From assembly GCA_946619755.1 (NCBI GenBank), contig CAMOMI010000001.1, forward strand, positions 1-33,440: a stretch of DNA of 33,440 bases. The letters are read 5' to 3'. This document shows, piece by piece, positions 25,113-33,440 of the stretch. Under the pieces are notes generated by a model. It was given only the letters and a program-made list of their open reading frames with translations. It was not told the DNA's origin and did no database searches. Origin of the DNA: an uncultured Clostridia bacterium (lineage in GTDB: Bacteria; Bacillota_I; Bacilli_A; RF39; UBA660). A program made the position numbers and the translations under genes. Every line of letters starts with the position of its first letter. Positions within the stretch are counted from its first letter, which is position 1.

Positions 25113-25880
25113 CTATACATTCCTTTCACTTAAACTAAAATCATATACCTTATTTCTATATACAATTTTAATTCCCCTGTATATCTTATCATTAAATACT
25201 GTTTCAATATTTTCATTTAGATGATCATAATTTTCACTCTTATTACCAACCAATATTTTTATTTTAGGATTATTTAAATCAACAAGTTGATCCAAATAAT
25301 CAATAAAATTATCTACATTATTTTCACTTGTTACAAGTTTAAAAGCTTCATACACTTTATATTCTTTTTTATCTAGCATTTCCTTAAGTTTTGCTTCATA
25401 ATCATCTTTAAGCATACTCTTAAGTTCATAAACTACATCACTATCAAATTTACCCCTTAATTGTTTACAAAAATCAAAATCATTTTTCTCATCACACAAA
25501 GTAAGAAAATCTCTAATTAATTCTTCATAATTAACAACAAAATTTTCATCAATCTTTCTATTTAATTCAAATATATTTTGATTTTGATATCTTGTTTCAT
25601 TAAATAAATCAATTACATTATTATCAAACGCATATTCTTGATTACTACCTTTTAATGTTTCCTCTTCTTTTATTCCCTTTTCTCTATCCTTAATTAAATT
25701 ATCAATCTCAAGTAATTTATTTTCTTTATCTTGTATTAAATCATCATAACCTTGCAATTTATTTACAAAATAAGACTTTGTTTGATCATTGACAATTCCA
25801 ACTGTTTTTTTAAGGATTAAGAACATTATTGAAACAAGAAAAGCAATAACCAAGCAAACAACAATAAATACAATAAGCAT
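25113..25880 (-). CDS. Peripheral-stalk protein, b/delta-like fusion
   Basis: The protein is 255 residues. It begins with one membrane helix (about 3-25) with no signal cleavage, then a charged helical region (about 30-75), as in subunit b. The C-terminal third resembles subunit delta: a helical part (YELKSMLKDDYEAKLKEMLDK, EAFKLVTSENNVDNF) and an end KIYRGIKIVYRNKVYDFSL, matching the delta ending I-G-G-x-x-I-x-x-x-D-x-V-x-D-x-S. One chain would thus tie membrane to the top of the head. Fused b-delta chains are known in some bacteria. The ATG lies one base after the c-like stop and lacks a clear Shine-Dalgarno, so translation is probably coupled. Confidence 0.7.
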   Translation of the reverse strand: MLIVFIVVCLVIAFLVSIMFLILKKTVGIVNDQTKSYFVNKLQGYDDLIQDKENKLLEIDNLIKDREKGIKEEETLKGSNQEYAFDNNVIDLFNETRYQNQNIFELNRKIDENFVVNYEELIRDFLTLCDEKNDFDFCKQLRGKFDSDVVYELKSMLKDDYEAKLKEMLDKKEYKVYEAFKLVTSENNVDNFIDYLDQLVDLNNPKIKILVGNKSENYDHLNENIETVFNDKIYRGIKIVYRNKVYDFSLSERNV

Positions 25881-25881
25881 C

Positions 25882-26154
<273 letters not shown>

Positions 26155-26168
26155 CTATTCTAAAATTT

Positions 26169-26198
26169 ATTATATCATCGTTTTCTTTTATTTGTCAA
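26169..26198 (-). promoter_or_regulatory. Near-perfect promoter of the F1-like ATPase operon
   Basis: TTGACA (26198-26193) and TATAAT (26174-26169) are both exact consensus on the minus strand, 18 bases apart, and TGA before the -10 makes it extended. It begins at the stop codon of the 239-residue gene and starts RNA about 32 bases before the c-like gene. Confidence 0.88.
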
Positions 26199-26918
26199 TT
26201 ATTTAAATAGGCTATTCAAATTATATGGTTTAGTTAATAAAATTCTTTCCCCAAATAACATAAAATAGTGTTCATTTAAACATAAATCTAATTTATCAGA
26301 AGTAGCTGTTATCTTTTTTCCTTCAATTTCTAATAATTCAGATTTATCATTTTCTTTATCATAATATACAAGAGTATAATCATCGACGTCAACATAAGAA
26401 TTAGCACTAAGTTTAACATATTCTTTACCATCTATCTTAAGACTAACCTCATCAGAAAAGAAATATAATCCTTCACCATCATATAAGAAGAAATTATTAT
26501 ATTTTCCTTCCTCAATTCCATTAGAGAGTTTACCCAAATCAAGAGTATCATCATACAATGAATATTTATATACTCTATATTGTTTTCCATCCTCAAGTGG
26601 AAAGACAGCATTCATTTCCTTAGGAAATATCATTTTTTCATCATTTTTATAATATATCGGTGTAGCATCATATAATATTTTTTCATCTTTTGGAGTAACA
26701 TCAACAATTGTCTTTTTTAAATTATAAGTAACAATCGCCGTATATTCTGTTTTAACACCTCCAAAATACTGAAATACTGAAATTTCTTCTTTATTTCTAT
26801 AATTATCATATTTATATTCGCGATACAAGAAATAAACTGTTATAAGCAAAACAAATACCACCATTACAGGAATCAAAATTTTGTATTTTTGTTTACAAAA
26901 ATCAATAATTCTTTTCAT
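26199..26918 (-). CDS. Membrane-anchored extracytoplasmic protein (239 aa)
   Basis: The protein is 239 residues: a short basic cytoplasmic start, one membrane helix at about 14-33 and a beta-rich external domain. I do not recognise a family. A stretch near the C-terminus (KITATSDKLDLCLNEHYFML) resembles one in the first domain of the 484-residue protein encoded just upstream (ITVNSDSDLKVRWNGNYYLV), suggesting a shared domain. GGGAGGTAA, which includes the upstream gene's stop codon, precedes the ATG. The ATPase operon promoter begins at its stop codon. Confidence 0.72.
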   Translation of the reverse strand: MKRIIDFCKQKYKILIPVMVVFVLLITVYFLYREYKYDNYRNKEEISVFQYFGGVKTEYTAIVTYNLKKTIVDVTPKDEKILYDATPIYYKNDEKMIFPKEMNAVFPLEDGKQYRVYKYSLYDDTLDLGKLSNGIEEGKYNNFFLYDGEGLYFFSDEVSLKIDGKEYVKLSANSYVDVDDYTLVYYDKENDKSELLEIEGKKITATSDKLDLCLNEHYFMLFGERILLTKPYNLNSLFK

Positions 26919-26923
26919 ATTTA

Positions 26924-28378
26924 TTACCTCCCATATTTAAATGGTGAACTGCTGTTTATAACAAGTGTACCATTTTCATTACTTACACTATCAATATTTA
27001 AATCAATGACTGACCCACTAACAATATCATATTCAGATACATCAAAGGTTCCTATCAAAACAGATGAATTATTATCAACAGAAAGCGTATCAACAACAGT
27101 CTCACTGACAATTGAAGTTGTATCATCACTAAGCTTTTTTCTATAATCAAATGTCATTGATACTTTCACAGAATCTATTTTATAGCTAGTATCTAAATAT
27201 ACTTTATATTTAACCTCTATTTTATCAACACTATTTATTTTATATACAGCAATACTATAGTTAGGCATCTTAGTTTTCAATGTTAAATCATCAAACTTAT
27301 GAAGTATAACTTCACCAGTATCATCATCAACTGTTGTATATATAAACTTAATATTATATTCCTTATTTGGAATTAATCCTTCAAAAACAACATGTGTATC
27401 AGTCTTTGACAAATAAACTGTTTCAACTTTATTATTTTTTGTAATTTCAGCATAAACTGACTTATATTCATTATATGGATCATATATTACATAATCGATA
27501 TCTATTGAACTAATTCCTGTCTGTGGTCTAATTACTGAAGTCATCTTTGTTTTATCTTTAATTTCTTCGATTGAAGACACATCACCATCATTATTATTAG
27601 TAACCAACGTACTACCATTTCCACTGCCATTACTAACAACTTGCGTAGATGATGTACTCATCTGACTACCATCATTATTACCATCATTTTGCTTTTCATC
27701 ATCATCTTCTTTTTTATCTTCTTTATATTGATTAGTTGTTCCAATAACCTTCTTTAAGTCAATTTCCAAATCGCTATATTTAAGTATTTCATTAGCTATA
27801 TCAAAAGTATAATCAGATGTCCTTAATACCGTTGGATTAATTGTTTTTAAATTAAGTTTATTATTAGATAACTTAGCATTTCCCATTTTATCCAGTTCAA
27901 CTAATAAATAACTACTTGCATCAATGCTATTATCATCGCTTATTATTTTTCTATCAACAAGCAAGTATTCTCTATCAGCCAATTTATAAAATTTATTATC
28001 AGTCGTTGCTAATTCTGTTTCTCCATCCGTTGCATTAATTTTTCCAGAGGCATCAATTTCATACATTTTTCCATATAATTTTATTTTACCAGTAACCATG
28101 TTATACGCAATTACTTTCTTACCTAAATTAACCTTACTATCTTGATAAACTAAATAATAATTACCATTCCATCTTACTTTAAGGTCACTATCACTATTAA
28201 CTGTAATAAAGTTTTTATTTTCATCTTGCAAAATACTATCACTACTAATAGTATATACTATTTTAGCAGCATGACGATATTTATAAATGAATAAGGAGAA
28301 AATAACGACAATAAGTATCATCAAAATCATAATTATCATAAAATTTCTCTTATTCCTTAAATCATATTTTCTCCTCAT
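26924..28378 (-). CDS. Membrane-anchored protein with fibronectin-III-like C-terminus (484 aa)
   Basis: The protein is 484 residues. A strongly basic N-terminus and a membrane helix at about 12-33 give an outward-facing protein without cleavage. A beta-rich domain (about 35-215) is followed by a low-complexity linker (about 218-268) of Asp, Asn, Gly, Ser and Thr. The rest holds at least one fibronectin-III-like module with the usual VVFEGLIPNKEYNIKF pattern. There is no Cys and no LPxTG motif. GGAGG precedes the ATG by 10 bases. It lies 18 bases after the giant gene and 5 before the 239-residue gene, so the three form one unit. Confidence 0.78.
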   Translation of the reverse strand: MRRKYDLRNKRNFMIIMILMILIVVIFSLFIYKYRHAAKIVYTISSDSILQDENKNFITVNSDSDLKVRWNGNYYLVYQDSKVNLGKKVIAYNMVTGKIKLYGKMYEIDASGKINATDGETELATTDNKFYKLADREYLLVDRKIISDDNSIDASSYLLVELDKMGNAKLSNNKLNLKTINPTVLRTSDYTFDIANEILKYSDLEIDLKKVIGTTNQYKEDKKEDDDEKQNDGNNDGSQMSTSSTQVVSNGSGNGSTLVTNNNDGDVSSIEEIKDKTKMTSVIRPQTGISSIDIDYVIYDPYNEYKSVYAEITKNNKVETVYLSKTDTHVVFEGLIPNKEYNIKFIYTTVDDDTGEVILHKFDDLTLKTKMPNYSIAVYKINSVDKIEVKYKVYLDTSYKIDSVKVSMTFDYRKKLSDDTTSIVSETVVDTLSVDNNSSVLIGTFDVSEYDIVSGSVIDLNIDSVSNENGTLVINSSSPFKYGR

Positions 28379-28396
28379 ATATTCTTTACCTCCAAA

Positions 28397-31300
28397 TTAG
28401 TTTTTCTTTTTAATATATACTACTGGTCTACTAAATGAATCATTATCGTTAAAATCAAACCATCTAGCATTACCTGTTTCTTTATCATTTACATAATATC
28501 TTGTTGTAATTAGATACGTATGATTTAAAATATTATTCATATCTACCGGATCAATAATAAATCTCCATTCATCGGCTTCCGTATCGATATCAAAGTATTT
28601 ATCATCACCAATAATATACTGTCCATCATGTCTATCAGTTCCATTAAGATCTTCAATTAAATATTCAACAATTTCAATATTGTCAAAATTTGAACCACTA
28701 GGGAATGATAATACAACACTATTTTCAGTAATACCATAACCAACGGTTTGTCCAAAGGCAACACCAAATGAGTTAGTAGTATACATCGAATATTCCTTAA
28801 CAATATGTTTAGTAATTTGAGAATCGCCTTCGTTTTTTAAGTCAGCATCTCCAAAAATATATACTGTATATTTTGTGCTTTCCGTAAGTCCACTTATGCG
28901 AACTGAGCTTCCTTTTACTGTTGCATCTAAATCATAGCTATCATAATCACTATTCGTACTAACAGTCGTATAAGTTTCATCTGCATTCATTATCTGCAAA
29001 TTACCAACTATATTACCATTACTATCAACAACTTTAACATGATATTTTCCATCGTTTAAAGTTCTATAAGTATTATCAATGACTTCAATATTTAAATCAA
29101 TCCCATACTTTCCATCAACATAAACAGCTTTTCTTTTTCTAACAACAAATTCAGGTGGAAGAAGCTCATTTAAATGAACCGTAGCAGTTACTTTATTAGA
29201 ATAAAATGGAACCGTATTTTTAATTACTGAATTTTTATCTTTATCATAATAATCATAAGTAACATATATATACATATAATAATCTTTATTATATGTTAAA
29301 TCATAACTACTTATATCGACTTGATCTGTAATTGTTGCTTTAACATTATCGGCAGTTATTACCTTTTTAAATATATTAGTATTATCTTCCCCAACGCCAC
29401 AATTTTCATCATCATATTGACAGAAAGCATAACTAACATCAAAATTAAATGGTACTGAATTATCATATGCAGTTAAATTAATAGTCGTATCCAATAATTT
29501 ATCATTATATCCACCAGTTAAACTTGGCTTATAATTTGAAGTATAACTACTGAATACTTCACTAAGCAATTTACTCTTAAATTCGTATGTTTTTGTTTCC
29601 CAGCCATTACCTTTATCGGCTGAAGCATTATCAAATAATTGTGTATATTCTTTTCGATTATTTTTATTTAAATAAGCATAAACATTATAATAATAATCCT
29701 TACCATTATATAAATTAATAATATCAGCAACTAATTCTTCACCAGTATTTGAATTATTAATCTTTACTTTTAAAGTTGGCCTAATTGTCTGTGACAAATC
29801 ACCAACCAAAGCAGAGTCGTTCCAAGTTTCAATGTAAATATATTTATCACCATTACTTGTATTAACACAATTATCACCAGTGTTTTCTTCACAAAATTCA
29901 TCTATATCTGCACCTGTTAATTGAAGTTTTACCTTAGCACCATTAATTAAACGAGTCGTTTGATTAATAGCTACCGTTGGTGTAACACTACTAAATGAGA
30001 AAGTATTCTCATTACTTGTCATTTTAGAAACAGACATCATTTTTGGATTTAATGTACCCAAAGAAGCTGATTTATATCCTTCACTTACTAACTTGTAGTT
30101 TATTGAACCAACATGTGAAGTATTATATTCACTATAATAACCAAATGCATCTGTCATTTTTGAATATGTATAGTATCCTTTAGCCAACTCTAAACTTTCT
30201 GTTAAATTAATTGGTGTTCCACTCGTTGTATAAATGATATAATAGCCATATTTAGATTTTGTACTATCATTTTGCATTATCATATAAGGATAATCCTTGC
30301 CTTCACCAACAGTATAACTATATCCCATAAGTCCATTATCATATACTGCACTAACAGATACTGTAATCAAATTTTCTTGATTATCTGATTTCATTCCATT
30401 GTTTTTTAATTTAATATAATCAACAGAAAGACATCTATAACTACCATCATCCTGACATTTTTTTAGTTGCCATTCTTCTGGAGCATCATATACATTTCCC
30501 TTTGAATCCTTAAAATTCATTCTATAACTAACAATTCGATCAAGTAATTCTTGCTTAGCTAACATTTTAATAACAACCTTATTATCAGATAAAGAATTAT
30601 TAATTACCTTATATTTAAAATTATACTTTTCTTCAGTTACATCATAATATCCTTCAAACAGCCTATTAGTAAGACCTATCGTTTTATTTTTGATATCATC
30701 ACTAGGATTACCAGTCTTGTTAATATTTACCTTATAAAATAATGTATACCCTAATTTATCCTCATCATTTTTATCTAAATTACCAACAGTGAAATCGCCT
30801 GTAAATGTAAGTGGATTTTCCTCTTTTATGTCATCAGTAATATCTATTTCATATTCTCCATCATCATTAACACTATAATATAAATTATAATTTGTTGTAC
30901 TATAAATAGCTCTATCTGGATCAATTATTTCATATTTGTAAATAACGCTATTATATGTTGATTTATCAACATATAAATAATTAATTTTTGGACTATCTTT
31001 ATCAGTTTTAACTAATTCATAATATCCATAACTTACTGGAAGTTCTTCAATAACATTAGAAGGATATAATCCTTTAATGTTATCTTCACCTTGAGTAACT
31101 ACCTCATACCCAATATAGTAACTATTTCCTCTACTCATTATAGTATCTTTTGTACCATAATCTGTACCATATCCCATATAAATATAATCAGTATATGATC
31201 CTACATCATTAATATCTGCTGTTATTTTTTCAGTTAAAGTAAGATTGCCAGCCTGATCCATTTGATAAAACTGTACTTTTTCCTTAGTAACAGCATCATA

Positions 31301-33440
31301 TACATACATATTTATACCAACTGGATTCATATCGTTACTAATTAATCCATTTTTATCAAAACTAGCTGTCACCTTATAACCAACTGTTGTCTCAACTGTC
31401 AAATTAGGAAAAGCATCATTTTCTTCCTTTTTAATTGGTACAAGTGTAATAGTTGGATCCTTAATTTCATCAGCCAACAACTCTTTATTAATACGATAAT
31501 CTTTAATATTTTTATCAATCAATATTGAGTATTGTTCATTAATGTCATAATAAGCATATATTGCTAACGTATAATAAGGACTTAACTTACCATTTTCATT
31601 TTTAGTTAATTGTTTTAATGTATCAATATCTAATTCAAACGTTTCATCAGTTGTAATTTTATAAGGATTATCATAAAACATCTCTTTCAAAGTAGTATCT
31701 TCAGTATTTTCAAATGGTTTTGAAACAAGCAATCTTTGACTAGCCAAATTACCTTCATATTGCCCATTATAAAGTCTAATAACTACTCTATTAATAATAC
31801 TAGCTGTTTCACTTGAACTAATTGCATTATCATTTTCTCTACCCTTTAATTGAGTATCCATATTTATAATATGTGTCGTTGTACTATCTCCAGCTTTCCA
31901 TTCTGCTTCAAAAGTAGCTAAAAACTTTGTCATAATATAGTTTTCAGATTCGGCAGAGTTACTAATTTGTGCTAACCCAGCACTTAATAAATCATTACGA
32001 ACAGCTGAAACATAAATAACATATGTTGTTCCATGATCTAGATTATCAACAATAATATCTTTTTTAATTATATTACCATCAACATCAAAAGCAATGCTTC
32101 TAGGATAACCAGCGATTGATTCTTCGCGTCCTGTATATGGATCCCTCTTTTTAACATCTAATACCGTTGTATTATCACCATCGCATTTTTCTCTATCAGG
32201 CATTGAAATTGAACAACTATTATCTGTAAGATAAATCGTTGCAGCAATTTGATTGTAACTTATTTTTTCTTTATCTGGAACAACAGTAACAAACGGATCA
32301 CTACCCATAGAAAATACAATACTATCGCTTGTTATATATTCAATATACTTCTCATTATCATAGTACTCAATAACAACTCTATAAAAATAATTTGTATCAT
32401 TTTTAAGTTCATTTTCACCATTACCAATTTTTACTTGAATTGGTGAAGCATTAGTTTTAGTTATTGGTTCAATTGCGGTATCTTTTTGATTACTATTCTC
32501 ATATATACGATAAGTATATCCAACAATTGCATTATCAGGATCACTTATATTTTCAAGTGCTAATTTAAATATTCCATTGCCACTATCTTTATTAATTGTC
32601 ATCTCACTAAATGTTGGCAGTTTCTTAAGGGTCATAGAAGTTAATGTTATATTATATAAATCTTTAAAGTTAGTTGACATAACTGAAAACTCATCCAAAA
32701 CAGCTGTATAGATTGTATCACTATCTAACCCCGTAAATGAAACATTACTATATTCCCCATTTGCCGAAGTAGTTAAATCAGATAATTTATAACTTGCAAC
32801 TGGTTCTTCAGAATTCTTATTACTTTCTTCGTCAAACTTATACAATGATACTTTAGCATCCCTTATATCACTATCTTTATCAACTGTTATTTTATATCCA
32901 AGTTCACTATCAGTAGCATATACCTTTTCCAATTTAATTCCAAAATCGCTTGTTTCAAATACTTTTTGAAAATATTTACTTTCATCTCTTTCATTAACAA
33001 CTGTAAATAAATATTTAGAATTAGGTGATAAGAAATTAACTCTTATTTCTTCATCTGCTTGAATATCACCATATTTATTTATTGTCCTACCAGTTTCCAA
33101 ATTAGTAACACTAAGTGTCAAAGAATCATCTTCTCTAGCATTTTCTAAATCAAAAGACACACTCACACTAGTACTACCAATTCTAGCATCTTTTAATGTT
33201 ACTTGTAGTTCATTACGTTTAACAATTTCGGCATTGTCATTATTAGCAGTTTGATTCCCATCAGTATTTCCATCATTGCCATCTTGATTATTAGAATTAT
33301 CATCTATCTGATTATTACCATCATTACCATTACCAGTATTTTCATCTTCCTTTTCTTCTGCTTTAGGAATAATTTCAATATTCTCATCGCCATTAATAGT
33401 AATAGCTGTAATAGACATTACATCACTATCACCTTTAGTG
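28397..33440 (-). CDS. Giant extracytoplasmic protein with fibronectin-III-like repeats, 5' end cut
   Basis: The reading frame is open to the right window edge: seven codons (TKGDSDV) precede the first in-window Met at 33418, so the true start is probably outside. From that Met 1673 residues remain. A Gly/Asn/Asp-rich spacer (about 20-64) is followed by many beta-rich modules with fibronectin-III-like ends, such as VSFTGLDSDTIYTAVL, IVDNLDHGTTYVIYVSA and ISGLTESTKYTVYIF. Four close Cys pairs (near 401/411, 986/994, 1175/1183 and 1332/1339) are the only Cys seen and would suit disulfides outside the cell. No C-terminal membrane helix or LPxTG exists; an anchor is likely in the missing N-terminus, as in the next gene. 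Confidence 0.82.
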   Translation of the reverse strand, partial: TKGDSDVMSITAITINGDENIEIIPKAEEKEDENTGNGNDGNNQIDDNSNNQDGNDGNTDGNQTANNDNAEIVKRNELQVTLKDARIGSTSVSVSFDLENAREDDSLTLSVTNLETGRTINKYGDIQADEEIRVNFLSPNSKYLFTVVNERDESKYFQKVFETSDFGIKLEKVYATDSELGYKITVDKDSDIRDAKVSLYKFDEESNKNSEEPVASYKLSDLTTSANGEYSNVSFTGLDSDTIYTAVLDEFSVMSTNFKDLYNITLTSMTLKKLPTFSEMTINKDSGNGIFKLALENISDPDNAIVGYTYRIYENSNQKDTAIEPITKTNASPIQVKIGNGENELKNDTNYFYRVVIEYYDNEKYIEYITSDSIVFSMGSDPFVTVVPDKEKISYNQIAATIYLTDNSCSISMPDREKCDGDNTTVLDVKKRDPYTGREESIAGYPRSIAFDVDGNIIKKDIIVDNLDHGTTYVIYVSAVRNDLLSAGLAQISNSAESENYIMTKFLATFEAEWKAGDSTTTHIINMDTQLKGRENDNAISSSETASIINRVVIRLYNGQYEGNLASQRLLVSKPFENTEDTTLKEMFYDNPYKITTDETFELDIDTLKQLTKNENGKLSPYYTLAIYAYYDINEQYSILIDKNIKDYRINKELLADEIKDPTITLVPIKKEENDAFPNLTVETTVGYKVTASFDKNGLISNDMNPVGINMYVYDAVTKEKVQFYQMDQAGNLTLTEKITADINDVGSYTDYIYMGYGTDYGTKDTIMSRGNSYYIGYEVVTQGEDNIKGLYPSNVIEELPVSYGYYELVKTDKDSPKINYLYVDKSTYNSVIYKYEIIDPDRAIYSTTNYNLYYSVNDDGEYEIDITDDIKEENPLTFTGDFTVGNLDKNDEDKLGYTLFYKVNINKTGNPSDDIKNKTIGLTNRLFEGYYDVTEEKYNFKYKVINNSLSDNKVVIKMLAKQELLDRIVSYRMNFKDSKGNVYDAPEEWQLKKCQDDGSYRCLSVDYIKLKNNGMKSDNQENLITVSVSAVYDNGLMGYSYTVGEGKDYPYMIMQNDSTKSKYGYYIIYTTSGTPINLTESLELAKGYYTYSKMTDAFGYYSEYNTSHVGSINYKLVSEGYKSASLGTLNPKMMSVSKMTSNENTFSFSSVTPTVAINQTTRLINGAKVKLQLTGADIDEFCEENTGDNCVNTSNGDKYIYIETWNDSALVGDLSQTIRPTLKVKINNSNTGEELVADIINLYNGKDYYYNVYAYLNKNNRKEYTQLFDNASADKGNGWETKTYEFKSKLLSEVFSSYTSNYKPSLTGGYNDKLLDTTINLTAYDNSVPFNFDVSYAFCQYDDENCGVGEDNTNIFKKVITADNVKATITDQVDISSYDLTYNKDYYMYIYVTYDYYDKDKNSVIKNTVPFYSNKVTATVHLNELLPPEFVVRKRKAVYVDGKYGIDLNIEVIDNTYRTLNDGKYHVKVVDSNGNIVGNLQIMNADETYTTVSTNSDYDSYDLDATVKGSSVRISGLTESTKYTVYIFGDADLKNEGDSQITKHIVKEYSMYTTNSFGVAFGQTVGYGITENSVVLSFPSGSNFDNIEIVEYLIEDLNGTDRHDGQYIIGDDKYFDIDTEADEWRFIIDPVDMNNILNHTYLITTRYYVNDKETGNARWFDFNDNDSFSRPVVYIKKKN

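Noticed and set aside
33230-33370. Tandem DNA repeat or CRISPR-like array in the Asn/Asp/Gly-rich coding stretch
   Set aside because: The repeats are short, imperfect AAT/GAT/GGT-type codon runs of a spacer in the protein, without constant repeat and spacer lengths.
28397-33418. Met at 33418 as the true start of the giant protein
   Set aside because: The frame stays open to the window edge, there is no signal or membrane helix after this Met, and the codons before it read like the protein continues.

Overview
All convincing genes lie on the minus strand, so the window reads from position 33440 down to 1. The DNA is very AT-rich. Ribosome binding sites are of the AGGAGG type, promoters are sigma-A-like and often have an extended -10, intrinsic terminators are short, and thrS has a T-box leader. 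TGA is used as a stop (for example in the epsilon-like gene), so this is not the mycoplasma code. This points to a low-GC Firmicute, probably an uncultured gut Bacilli or Erysipelotrichia-like lineage near the Mollicutes. A partial yunB-like gene suggests descent from spore formers. The taxonomy is inference.

Right part, 33440-18988 (the most unusual region). Three extracytoplasmic proteins come first: a giant protein with fibronectin-III-like folds, cut by the window edge, and two proteins with N-terminal membrane anchors. Next comes a near-consensus promoter, then eight tightly packed genes: c-like, b/delta-like fusion, alpha-like, beta-like, short epsilon-like, a five-helix membrane protein, gamma-like and a 615-residue coiled-coil protein. 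The catalytic head looks intact. No subunit a is present, and the c-like subunit has no acidic residue in either membrane helix, so ordinary proton or sodium translocation looks impossible. I read this as an F1-like ATPase on a rebuilt membrane sector, comparable in idea to the Mollicutes F1-like/X0 ATPases (gliding motor, immunoglobulin-cleaving systems) but with a different gene set.

Middle part, 18922-8837. In order of transcription: an exported protein with a SipW-type signal peptide behind a strong promoter; radC; deoD; a pair of M16 peptidases (one with the zinc motif, one without); rpsB-tsf behind a structured leader, with a Rho_N/SAP-like tail on S2; a 109-residue unknown; and a T-box-controlled unit in which a 172-residue unknown overlaps thrS. 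ThrRS lacks the TGS domain.

Left part, 8836-1. A membrane-anchored surface protein combines dockerin-like, cohesin-like and cadherin-like modules. A compact Tad-type locus follows (two TadE-like proteins, CpaE-like and CpaF ATPases, a 48-residue membrane protein, TadB, TadC), with no Flp pilin or prepilin peptidase in view. Then come a 149-residue unknown, yebC, a 64-residue unknown and the partial yunB-like gene. No tRNA, rRNA, CRISPR array, insertion sequence or prophage gene was seen.
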